In this document: in pieces, positions 11,051 to 21,172 of the stretch
How positions within the stretch are numbered: position 1 is the stretch's first letter
Layout of the letters: each line of letters opens with the position of its first letter
NCBI GenBank assembly: GCA_029641185.1
Contig: JAPWGK010000009.1
Location: 1,066,501-1,130,500 of the forward strand
Direction: 5' to 3'
Source: Pseudofabraea citricarpa
Taxonomy: Eukaryota > Ascomycota > Leotiomycetes > Helotiales > Dermateaceae
DNA length: 64,000 bases
Position numbers and translations under genes: made by a program
Notes under the pieces: generated by a model
Told to the model about the DNA's origin: nothing
The model's input: the letters and a program-made list of their open reading frames with translations, nothing else
The model's database searches: none

Positions 11051-11783
11051 TTTGTGATGTTGGCGCAAGGCTGTGTTGAAAGTCAAGCAAGCAAGAGAAG
11101 TGATTTACTTGCCTCGCAGACAAGCGATAATGGCACGCCGTACCCCTCTGCGCTTGGCACTGAATGGGTAGCATTGGTACGCGTAGGATCACTGGAATGC
11201 CTACTATTTTACAGGGGGCTACAGGGGGCTACAGGGAGCTACAGGGAGTTACAGGGCCCCACGGCCCGTAAGCTTAACACCGCCAGGAACGAGGGCGAGG
11301 GTCGTGCTCGTAAAGCAAGACCTTCGCCCCGGTGCTTTCTCCCTTCGTATTCGCTCACTTTCACATTATTCACACGCATCATGAATCATGATGCGATGCG
11401 ATCTCCTCCAGTCGCAATCCTGATACCTTTATTACGCATTCCAGAGACGGGATATCTCTCCTTTATTATCCGTGGTCCAAGTCCGTATAGTGGCTAGTTG
11501 TTCTGCTCTGCATGCTAGCATTGCGTAGTCTTCTTTCTTATTGCCCCGCCTCTCCGAGCTTTCCTTGTCAGCGACGACTTATCTTACCCCCACCATCCCT
11601 CTTCCTTATTATTTCATTGTTTCTTTGAGTTTTATATGCTCACTGCTCAGCTACTCGTGTAATAGTTTTGTCAATTAAGACTTCTATTGCAGCACATTAT
11701 CCTGCATGAAACGACATTCGGACACCGCTACTAGTCGAGAACCGGAGCAACGTTGCTCAGCACAATAGCAGGAGTTTTTCAAG
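11051..11783. promoter_or_regulatory. Divergent PFD5/IML2 intergenic promoter
   Basis: This 733-bp region lies between two divergent start codons. It carries the 10-bp G-rich tandem repeat listed separately at 11211-11256. The stretch between 11520 and 11700 on the plus strand is pyrimidine-rich, as is usual before fungal starts. No other gene is visible. Confidence 0.5.
11211..11256 (+). repeat. G-rich 10-bp minisatellite with G-quadruplex potential
   Basis: Units ACAGGGGGCT, ACAGGGGGCT, ACAGGGAGCT, ACAGGGAGTT and a final ACAGGG follow one another without gaps. The array gives five G runs of at least three, separated by loops of 5, 5, 7 and 7 nt on the plus strand. That fits the standard intramolecular G-quadruplex rule. 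It lies in the promoter between PFD5 and IML2. Formation and effect are inference. Confidence 0.85.
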
Positions 11784-13969
11784 ATGAGCCGGTGGTTCAG
11801 ATCAGCAGTCAAGGGGCATAGTCCAATGCGGGCGGATGAGGAGGTTCGGCATCTGCAAGATGTCGAAAAAGCCCTCATGATGCTTTTGAACGACGACATA
11901 GCTGGCGCCGACCATATTCTCAAGCAGGAGGACTCCTCATATCACCACCTCGGTCGCGGCATATCCTCTTTCATTGCATCCATGCTAGGCGTCGAGAAAG
12001 ACCTACTGAAGACTGCAGCGACTTTACTCTTGCAGGCGGAGAACAAAACTTGGGAAGATATGAAGAAGGCTGAGAAGGAGCCTGCGAGTTTCCAGTCGGC
12101 CATATATCCTCCAGGCACCGAATATGCCCTCTGTTATTCGATTGCCATGTTGACAAGTGCCATCACCGCTGTTTTGAGTGGAAGCATTACGGAGGCGGTC
12201 AAGGGTTTCTACAAATTGAGGAAGGCATACATAACACTAGAAGGAATGCTGGAGGTCGAACAGAACTATATCCAGCAAAGAAAATTGTCACGGACAGATT
12301 CGAACTTAACGGAGAAGCAGGATGATTTAAAAACAAAAAGTCGTCCGACCTCGAAAGCGCCAAGCATGGATAGTAATCATAATGGATTTGCCGTTTCTGG
12401 ACCCGCATCAAAACGTAACAGTACTGAGGTTTCGTCTTCTGATGAAGAACTTCTTCGGGACCTTGAGGCCAAGGATCCAAACAATGTTGATCCCCCCATG
12501 GCCTCTCCTTCAAGGGTACTCTCAAAACGGATTGATCTAGATCCTGAAATGGTTTCAGAAATGCTCACTCACCACACAGATATCTTCATATATTCCGGAA
12601 GTCATCTATGCTTTGGATTGTTGTTGATAGTACTTTCAATGGTAGACAACCCTGTTTTCAACAAGATTCTTTATATTATCGGATTCAAAGGAGATCGAGA
12701 ACGCGGAGTCGAATTGCTTTGGCAATCTACAAAGTTCGAGAATTTCAATTCTGCCGTTGCTGGACTTAGTTTGCTTGGTTTCTATAATGGTTTGATCGGA
12801 TTCTGTGATATTCTCCCAACGGACCCAGGTGCAGAAGATGATCTTAGTGGATATCCCAAAGCAAGATGTGAGGCTCTCCTTGCAGAAATGAGACGGCGAT
12901 ATCCCGAGTCGAAGCTCTGGAAACTCGAGGAAGCCCGTGTTCTGGCCTATGATCGTGATCTTGGTGGTTCTTTGGCTATTCTCAACGAGAACTCGAATTC
13001 CAACATGAAGCAAATTGCAGCTATCAATATGTTCGAAAGGTCGTTGACGAGTATGTTCTATCACGATTACGCAATTACGGCTGAGTCCTGGTTAAAATGT
13101 TCCGAGTTAAATGATTGGTCACCAACGATATACTACTACATGGCTGGGTCTGCCTATGTAGAACTCTATCGGAGTGTGAGAGGAAGCAATCCCGAGGCTG
13201 CACTGGCCTACAAAGCCAAAGCCGAAGAGAACATCAAAAAGGCACCTTCATTCGCAGGAAAGCAGAAAGTTATGTCGAAACAGCTACCATTCGATGTGTA
13301 TATTACTAGAAAGGTTCAAAAATACGAAGCAAGAGCAAAGGCATGGGAGGTAGATCTTATTGATGCAGTTGGAGTTAGCCCTATGACCGAAATGAGTTAT
13401 TTATGGAACGGCATGAAGAAAATGAGTCCTGTTGAGCTGGAGAAGTCCATGGCCGAAATTCAATGGGAGAGAACCAACCAGCCAGAGAAACTTAAGGCAG
13501 AATTCGACGAGGCAGCCATTTATCATATTCTCCAAGCTTGTATTCTACGGAATTTAGGAAAGTATGACGAGTCAAGAAAGATTCTCGAGAAAGATATTCT
13601 TATTCATGATAGGTATGACTCGATTTCAAATATATTAGATGAAGCTACTGACATAAGTATCCACAGAACCAAGTTCAAGGGCCTACTGATGGATGACTGG
13701 CCCTGCCCCAGCGCTCATTATGAGATGGCATGTCTAGCTTGGAACGAGAAAGATCTAGAGGGTGTAGACCACAATGCCAAGGTTCTAGACTGTGAGCAAT
13801 GGTTAGACAAGACACAGAACTTCGATGACTATGTATTAGATACACGGATGGGCATCAAAGTATTTTCCTCCCAATCCTCTCTTCTCGAAATGCCAGGACT
13901 AATTTTGATCTGCAGATTACGACTTCCCTTGCTACCGTCAGGAGGCATAAGAAGATTCATGACGTATAG
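11784..13969 (+). CDS. IML2: Inclusion body clearance protein Iml2-like (DUF3808, TPR)
   Basis: Three exons (11784-13612, 13667-13859, 13916-13969) encode 691 aa. The whole length matches the Iml2/TTC39 family: N-terminal DVEKALMMLLNDDIAGADHIL, the region TEYALCYSIAMLTSAITAVLSGSITEAVKGFYKLRKAY, and C-terminal TPR-like helices (DDWPCPSAHYEMACLAW). Yeast Iml2 associates with mitochondria, nucleus and lipid droplets and is needed to clear protein inclusions. An acidic Ser/Asp linker sits near residues 165-250. The first intron (54 nt) is stop-free and in frame, and the second must be spliced to reach the conserved tail KITTSLATVRRHKKIHDV. Reading through it gives an unrelated extension to 14048. 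Family call is secure; the first intron is inferred from splice signals. Confidence 0.92.
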
Positions 13970-14532
13970 ATTTCTACTTGCACAATTTAGGGATCTCGTA
14001 CTTAGTCGGGGCGTTTGGGATGAGTTGATGAATATCCAGGATGGATAGATGACGGTCGGATTCGGTGGGGAAAACAAATACAAAATGGATGCACGGTTTA
14101 TTTTCACATGTCCTATTTGGTACATCCGAGATGGTATTGTTGATATTACGTTGGACAGGATTCATGTAGACACAATTCTAGAACGGCTGAATGATTCTTT
14201 TAATGCGTCTTGTAGTCTTTGCCTAAGCGTGAGAACTGAAAGGTCTTGTTACTGCAGAGTGCAGCTGTTTTTGATTTTTATTGAGATAACCCGACACCAA
14301 AATGGACACACAGGGCTATACCTAGGCGCATCCCTATAGCTGTATTAAGACAAACAATAGAGATCTCACAATGAAGAGGTTCAGCCTTAGAGTTTATCGG
14401 TTGAAGTAGTACAAATTTAAGGCCAGGCAGAGCTGTCTAGCAGTAAGAGAAATGTTGATGAACGTCATGATATTTCTATGATTACAAGGCCAACCATGCA
14501 AGCCATGCCCAACTCCCCCCAATCCATTCCGA
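13970..14532. other. Convergent 3' region between IML2 and RPT5
   Basis: About 560 bp lie between two converging stop codons. It should hold both 3' UTRs. Small open frames here have no recognisable content and no ATG context worth calling. No RNA gene or repeat seen. Confidence 0.4.
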
Positions 14533-16078
14533 TTATGCGTAGAAGTTGACAGTCTATAATAGTTGATCAGTACAAAAACATTGGGGGAGGATATATGGGG
14601 GCTCCATACATCTTTCTTCTTTGCCTGCACTTCAGCGATGGCATCGACATAGTGTTCATGGCTGATCTTGTTCTTGCCCATTCGCAAAGCAATCATACCA
14701 GCTTCGACGCAGACAGCTTTCAACTGAGCACCACCGAACTCGTCTGTACTTCTCGCTAATTCGGGCCAGTTCACTGCATCATCGACTGTCATCTTTCTGC
14801 TGTGGATCTTGAGGATCTGAGCACGGGCTTCTTCGTTCGGTAGAGGGAACTCGATCTTTCTGTCAAGACGTCCCGAACGCAGTAAAGCGGGATCGAGAAC
14901 ATCTACACGATTCGTAGCTGCGAGGACCTTGATACGATCGTCTGAAGCAAATCCGTCAAGCTGATTAAGCAATTCCAACATGGTTCTTTGGACTTCTCGA
15001 TCTCCGCTCTTCTCACTGTCGAAACGCTTGGTACCAACGGCGTCCAATTCATCAATGAAGATGATCGCCGGTGCCTTCTCCTTGGCTAATGCGAAGCAGT
15101 CCCGTACTAACTTTGCACCATCACCAATGAACATTTGTACAAGTTGTGGTCCGGCCAGCTTCAAGAAGGTCGCGTCCGTTTGGGCTGCACAGGCTCTTGC
15201 AAGAAGAGTCTTACCTGTTCCTGGAGGACCGTACATGAGAGCACCTGTGCAATCTGTCAGCATTTTAATTTAATCCGCGAAATCTCGAACATACCCTTTG
15301 GTGCCTTGATACCGATCTTCTTGAATCGTTCTGCTTCCTTCATCGGCCATACAATCGCCTCGACTAGCTCTTCGATCTGCTTATCTAAACCTCCAACATC
15401 TGTGTACTTCTCTGTTGGCTTCTCATCAACCTCCATTGCTTTCACTCTGCTATCATACTCAGCCGGTAATGTATCCAAGACGAGATATGAATCCTTGTTG
15501 ACACCAATGAGATCTCCGGGCTTCAGTTCATCTGGATCAACAAGACCAATCAAGGGAAGGAATATAGTTTGTCGAGTAGATGTCTTGATGACGGCAGATT
15601 TGCCTACTCTTGTAGCATCGAGGTCGATGTTGGCACCTTCTTCAGCGGATTCAGCAGTAGGATCCAACTCGAGTAATTCAACGACGTTTCCGACGAGGTA
15701 CGGTAATTGCCTGGCAGTAGATGGATTAGTGAGGGCAATCCCAACCCCATAATTGAATACCTACCGATTGTTCTCAATCTTATCCAGATTGTCCTTAATC
15801 TTCTCGCCCATGGAAGCTTTCTCGTGTGATAACCGTTGATACTCGCTCTTCATGATTCGTGAATCGTTCTCCAGCAGTCGTTTCCGCGTAAGGATATCTT
15901 GTGTGCTTAGGCTATAGATCTCTTCATCTATAGGATCCTCTTCTTTCTCCTCTGGCTCAGCATCCTTCATCTCGGCATCGCCATTCTGCTCTGGCTTCTT
16001 CTTGTCCTTGTCGCCTTCGTCCTTCTTGTCTTCCTTCTGCTCGCGCTCGAGATCATCGAGATCTTCTAATGTTGACAT
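14533..16078 (-). CDS. RPT5: 26S proteasome regulatory ATPase subunit Rpt5
   Basis: Four exons (16078-15765, 15710-15295, 15244-14610, 14553-14533) encode 461 aa. An acidic, Lys-rich N-terminus leads to a coiled coil ([20 protein letters not shown]), an OB domain ([32 protein letters not shown]) and an AAA+ ATPase. Walker A GPPGTGKT is near residue 250, Walker B is [11 protein letters not shown], and the arginine-finger region is [19 protein letters not shown]. The 21-nt last exon adds TVNFYA, completing an HbYX-like C-terminus (Phe-Tyr-Ala in Rpt5 family members) that docks into the 20S core. Rpt5 belongs to the hexameric base that unfolds ubiquitylated substrates. If the last intron were missed the protein would carry a wrong tail. 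It diverges from the TFIIB gene. Confidence 0.96.
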
Positions 16079-17105
16079 TGTGGATGGGTATTAGAAGTTG
16101 TACAGGAGATTGAAAGGTTGTATGGGGCTTGAAAGGAAAGAGATGAGGTAGGCACAAGGGCTAGACTGTGACTTGGTTGTAGAGAGCTTGAGCTCCTTGA
16201 GGTTCCATAAGGCTTACGCGAAGCTGGCGCCTTGCTGGTAACACACGTGACATTGTCGGCGTTAGTGCATTACATGATCACGGCTGTTCATATGAAGGTG
16301 CTGGAATCTGACGCAGCCTTCTCCTCTCTTCACCTCTTCCTTACCGCTTCTAGCCACCACGAAGAACGTCGCCATCACTGTCGTTTTCAAGAGAACAAAA
16401 GCTGCAGGTCATCTTTCCCAGCGACAGCGCAAGGTAGACGACTTGAACCACCGGACGAGCTTCGCAGATACCTTCACTGGTCCTCCTGAGAAGACAACGG
16501 TTAGGAGGCAGCAGTGTGCATTTTTTCCCACTGTGCCATACAACTCTGTGCATCTGCTGGATCAACTTAAAATAGTGTGAGCTGGACCCGTGTGCGGACA
16601 TCCAACTACTACGGCTAGTGCGCGTTCACTTCTAAAAAATTTGAACTCGACTGTAAATTCGCTGTGGCAAGACAAAGACAAATATCCTGCAACCTGAACA
16701 CTCCACAACTCCTTTATCCAACCTCACACCACCGCTCATTCTAGACAACCCCATTGTTCATACTTGACTTCGTTCACTGCAATCGTCACATTACGAGAAC
16801 TTACGCATTCAGACCCGCCGACAGATCTTCAAAGAAGCTGCGCGAAGTTGCCAGGCAGCGGCCGTCGATTCTCGACGACCACACTACTACTTCCCCAGTA
16901 CTCCCTCAATACCGCCAAAATTCATTCCGATCTCTTTCGCAAGCTTTCTACAACCAAACTCTGCCTCACACCAACCAAGGATATCCGAACGCGATATCTG
17001 GTATCGAGAAAGAAGAAAGAGCTCCGAAAGCTCCTCAAGTCGAAGCGCAAGCCAACATTTGATCCACTAGACAACATCTATCTGGCAAAGCCTTACGCAC
17101 CCAAG
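16079..17105. promoter_or_regulatory. Divergent RPT5/TFIIB intergenic promoter
   Basis: About 1.0 kb separates the starts. One CACGTG palindrome lies at 16244-16249, about 170 bp upstream of the RPT5 ATG. The TFIIB side ends in a long leader that stays open in the TFIIB frame from 16764 but has no ATG before 17106. Pyrimidine-rich tracts occur around 16690-16760. Confidence 0.45.
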
Positions 17106-18216
17106 ATGATGGCACCGCCGCCCGCCCTCGACAAGGCTGCGACAGAATGGAGTGAGAATCTGAACCAGGTCATGATGTGCAAAGATTGCAAGGAATTCCC
17201 ACCCAACCTCGTCGAAGAATTCTCGTCTGGCGACATGGTCTGCGGCTCCTGCGGTCTCGTTCTTGGTGATCGTATCGTCGACACTCGATCTGAGTGGCGT
17301 ACCTTCTCGAACGACGACCAAGGTGGTGATGATCCCTCACGTGTGGGTGATGGTGCTAATCCACTACTCAACGGCTCTCAACTCCAAACGACCATCGCCT
17401 TCGGTGATGGCAATGCTCGATCTCGTGATCTCCACAGAGCTCAAGGCAAATCTGCAAACGACAAAGCTACCAAAGGTCTCCTTGCTGCTTACAAGGAAAT
17501 CGGCGCACATTGCGATGCAGTCAACATCCCCAAGAACGTTTCCGATGCCGCTAAGCACCTCTTTAAGCTTGTCGATGACGCCAAGGCTTTCAAGGGCAAG
17601 TCTCAAGAGGCTATCATTGCCGGCTGTATCTTCATTTCCTGCCGCCAGTGTGGTGTTCCCCGTACTTTCCGTGAGATCTATGCATTGACGAAGGTCTCGA
17701 AGAAGGATATTGGCAGAACTTTCAAGGCTCTGGAGAAGTTCTTTGCTCAAGATAACGAGGGCAAGGCTGCCTTGGCTTCTGCTGGCTGTAAGTTGTGTGA
17801 ATATGATTTTATTGTGCGTTGTATATTAACAGTGATATCAAGCTTCTCTCTCGAGTACAATGTACCAAGCAACTACCTCTACCAACGCCAAAGACCTCTG
17901 CCTCCGCTACTGCAGTCAGCTTGGTCTTAAGAGCCAACAGTTCGTCAAAGTCTCTCAAGGTCTCGCCGATAAGATGTCCACCGTCGGTGATCTCGCCGGT
18001 CGTTCACCCCTGTCTGTTGCCGCTGCCTGTATCTACATGGCTTCATACCTACTTGGTAAAGGCAAGACCGCCAAAGAAATCTCTCTAGTGGCTGGCGTTA
18101 GCGATGGTACCATTCGCACTGCGTACAAGTACCTATATCAAGATCGTGAGAGACTGATCGAACCTGAGTGGATTGCAAATGGCAAGGGCAGCTTGGACAA
18201 CCTTCCAGCCAGTTGA
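17106..18216 (+). CDS. SUA7: Transcription initiation factor TFIIB
   Basis: Two exons (17106-17787, 17843-18216) encode 351 aa. The N-terminal zinc ribbon has Cys25/Cys28 and Cys46/Cys49 (CKDC and CGSC), followed by the B-reader/B-linker (DRIVDTRSEWRTFSNDD, DPSRVGDG). Two cyclin folds come next, the first from about 115 (LLAAYKEIGAHCDAVNIP, AGCIFISCRQCGVPRTFREI) and the second after the intron (CLRYCSQLGL, SVAAACIYMASYL). TFIIB bridges TBP-DNA and RNA polymerase II at promoters. The start at 17106 is the first ATG of an open frame extending back to 16764; a second ATG follows at once. The intron donor at 17788 and acceptor CAAG at 17842 restore the second cyclin frame. Length fits the family. 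Confidence 0.94.
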
Positions 18217-18796
18217 ATGAATGGGTGATTCCATAGATACTTGCTTGGTTCGGTTTCGAGGGAGATTGGGGACCATTGATACTTGCGTCACTGCATTGTT
18301 TGTTATACTTTACATGCGCGAAGTCGGCGCTTGCATGCTGCTATTTCTGCTATCCAGCGATTAATTTTCCCGCTGCGAATGGACGTTGAAGTCCCTGGAA
18401 ATGGCGACTCACAAATACAGAAAACAGTTCATATGGTCTGAACAAAAACTCCACCAATAGGCATGGATGGGTTTTCGAATCCTGGTTGCCGTGATTAGTT
18501 AGTGGAGAATACAATCACATTTAAACCGCTTTGCTGTCCTCAACCTAATATTTTCTGTGATCTGAACGAAGGCTTGATGTACTTGAGCCTTCAAATGGTG
18601 ACCTGCTATTCCAAATTCGTGGACAATGTTGTCAATTTGGCAAACGTAAACTCCTTCCCAGGGTACGGTACTAGGACTGCTACAGTTCTTATATAAAATA
18701 AACATATTTTGAACAGATGAAAGAGAGTCAGCAAAATAGCTAAAGTCAAAGAGTCCATAAAATATAGCAGCCCAAAGACAAGATAGAAACCCGTAT
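18217..18796. other. Convergent 3' region between TFIIB and NADAR genes
   Basis: About 580 bp between converging stops, AT-rich towards 18700. Several short open frames show no recognisable content. I see only presumed 3' UTRs. Confidence 0.4.
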
Positions 18797-19460
18797 TCAC
18801 TTTGTCTCTCGCGTCCTCTTCGGTGACTTTTCTTTCATACCACTCCTTTCTTCGTCTCTCGGTCTTTTGGTGCCTTTCTCTGGCCTTATTTCCTTCTGCT
18901 CATCCTCTCGGATCCGCTTCCTAGCTTCCATCAAAGCCTTGCCTAGCAAATTCAACCCCCATTTGTGTCTGTTCTTCTCTGCGTTGGCGGCACCAAATCC
19001 GATACCCCAGATCCTGTCTCGTGGTGCGGCCTCAACCAGCTCTCTTTCCTCGGTTGCTAGTAGCTTTGTCTTCAGGTCCTCGTCGTCTTCCAAGCTATGC
19101 ATGAACTTGTGATACGAGCCTTCTGTTACAATGCGCAAACGATTCGCGTTCCAAACCTTATCGTCGAAGTTCTTAACCTGCCTCCCAAGCGCTTTTTGCT
19201 CTTTTGGCGTATTGGCCAACAAGATCCGAGCTGCGACTTCTGCGTCAGAGAAAAGGAGGGCTTTCTGGTACATCATGTATCTGTACAGCGGTCAATCATA
19301 TTTAGACACATGAAAGCTAAAATCCTTACTGCTCAGCCGTCTTGTATGTAATCTTTCCACCCCCGTCGTGGAAGGAATTTGGATACCACTGAGAAAGGAA
19401 TTTCCATGGTGAATCCCCTTTCTTCGCACCTCCAAAGAAGAAAATAGGCCCCTCTTGCAT
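18797..19460 (-). CDS. NADAR-domain protein (YbiA-like) with basic C-terminal tail
   Basis: Two exons (19460-19330, 19280-18797) encode 204 aa. The NADAR fold is plain: FFFGGAKKGDSPWKFLSQWYP at the N-terminus, TAEQYMMYQKALLFSD across the exon junction, KALGRQVKNFDDKVW, then APRDRIWGIGFG and NRHKWGLNLLGKALMEAR. NADAR enzymes are N-glycosidases: some cleave early riboflavin-pathway intermediates, and others remove ADP-ribose from guanine bases. After the domain, about 40 residues are strongly basic and charged (KGTKRPRDEERSG, KSPKRTRETK), which looks like a nuclear localisation signal. The start at 19460 is chosen because splicing from it yields the complete N-terminal strand of the domain. Substrate is unknown; a nuclear role is inference. 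Confidence 0.88.
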
Positions 19461-20135
19461 TTTAATATTCTGTGATGAGACTGATTTCCTTTTTGGAATT
19501 CCCCAGACATTTAGTGAGATAGGGTGTTAGTTTTATATAACATAAGTTTTGGTGTGCTCCACCGGCGAAGAGTCATACAGGTTCCTCAGCCGCAGGATAT
19601 GGCGTTTCTTGGTTTGCAAAATTTCAAGGGTTGAGCATAGCCTTCAACGTCACCTAAATAGGTAGCTTTGAATAATGTTATACCGGCGCTTATCGGGCAC
19701 GATATACAGAAAATTATTACAGCAACGCTGTTACGAGTGTATATATTCTCGTCGTGCACGTGACAATGTGTGATGGCCTTGTCTAAGGATCGTATAACTC
19801 TTCGATCTCGCTGACCACAATTTTCTTGTCGTTAGATTACAGTACAGATATATTAGAACACGAGATTGCGTTATGGTGCTTGCATACCACACTCGTCTTG
19901 TGGAATCGTTTGATCGTTCCGCGTCAAGTACCACATGTCGTTGCCGTTGAGTCCGGGTCGGATTATGTTTTGACCTTTTGGGCCGAGGTCAATCAATTAC
20001 CGAAGTCTGGGGTAGCTCTTTGTGGATCTTATCCCACGACTTCATTGCTCCTCTTCATAACAACCTCTTGCTCTCAAATCTCACCAGTATCTACTTGAAA
20101 TCTATTCATATCTTTTGTCTTTACACACAGTCACA
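19461..20135. promoter_or_regulatory. Divergent promoter, NADAR gene and hydratase gene
   Basis: This 675-bp space separates two divergent starts. A CACGTGAC site lies around 19756-19763. A pyrimidine-rich stretch runs into the hydratase start at 20136. No other gene is visible. Confidence 0.4.
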
Positions 20136-21172
20136 ATGAGCGGTCCAGGTGTCGGTTTTGAATACCCTCCAGTTGAATGTAGCTGGCTAGTTAGAGATTC
20201 GCTTTTATTTTCGTCTTCTATTGGTTGTGCTACAGATGGAGAGTTGCACTTCCTATATGTATGCTCCTCCGGGAATTCCAATTCAATTGATAGGTCTCTA
20301 ACTTCTGCAAGGAACTTCACCCAGAATTTGCCGTATTCCCAACATATCCTATCATACTTCCGTTTAAACGCTCCACTCAAGAAGTGATCGACTTCTACGC
20401 ATCACAAAAGGAAACTACTATACCCGGCATCCCTCAATTCGACTCCACCAGAGTTCTTGATGGAGAGCGTACTATGACCTTTTTGAAGCCGCTCCCTCCC
20501 ACTTCTGCCGGCCGCAAGTTCGAGCTCCGCTCCAAGATTCTTGGTGTATACGACAAGGGAAAGTCTGGTAGTGTTATGGTCACCCAGCAAGATATTGTTG
20601 ATAAGGAGACTGGAGAGTCATACACAAAAGCCGTTGGTAGTGCTTTCTTTGTGGGCCAAGGCAACTGGGGCGGCCCCAAGGGCCCAGCTACCGAAAGCTT
20701 TCCCCCACCTCAAGGAAAGAAACCAGATGCTGTTGTAACACATCAAACAACCCCAGATTCCGCCGCCCTCTATAGGTACTTGGTTCCTTTCGTTCCGGTA
20801 TAAGTTAGTCAGCTAATGCAATGCAGATTGAATGGCGATTACAACCCCCTCCACATCGATCCTACACCTGGAAAGAAGATGGGATTTGGAGGTACTATTA
20901 TGCACGGTCTCTCCAGCTGGAACTTCACATGTCGTGGCTTGTTGAAGGCCCTTGGCGGTGCTGACCCAAAGAACATTAAGGAATTTGGTGCCAGATTCGC
21001 ATCACCAGTGAAGCCAGGCGATAAGCTCGTGACGGAGATCTGGAGAACTGGAGAAATTAAAGACGGCTGGGAAGAGATCAGATTCGTTACCAAAGTTGAG
21101 GGTGGCAAGGTGTGCCTCAGCAATGGCAGAGCATTGATGAAGGTTGTTGCCGGTGGAAGTAGCAAGTTGTAG
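20136..21172 (+). CDS. Peroxisomal MaoC-type (R)-hydratase (enoyl-CoA hydratase 2 family)
   Basis: Three exons (20136-20258, 20312-20775, 20827-21172) encode 310 aa. The N-terminal half matches the MFE-2 hydratase-2 N-domain (VRDSLLFSSSIGC, ELHFLYELHPEFAVFPTYP). The C-terminal half has the hydratase-2 motif LNGDYNPLHIDP with Asp200, Asn202 and His205, followed by GGTIMHGLSSW. The last three residues are Ser-Lys-Leu, a textbook PTS1, so the enzyme should be imported into peroxisomes. The family hydrates 2-trans-enoyl-CoA to (R)-3-hydroxyacyl-CoA. Here the double hot-dog unit stands alone, unlike fungal Fox2 where it is fused to two dehydrogenase domains. The start is the first ATG in frame, and both introns are needed to keep frame. 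Substrate range is not visible from sequence. Confidence 0.93.
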
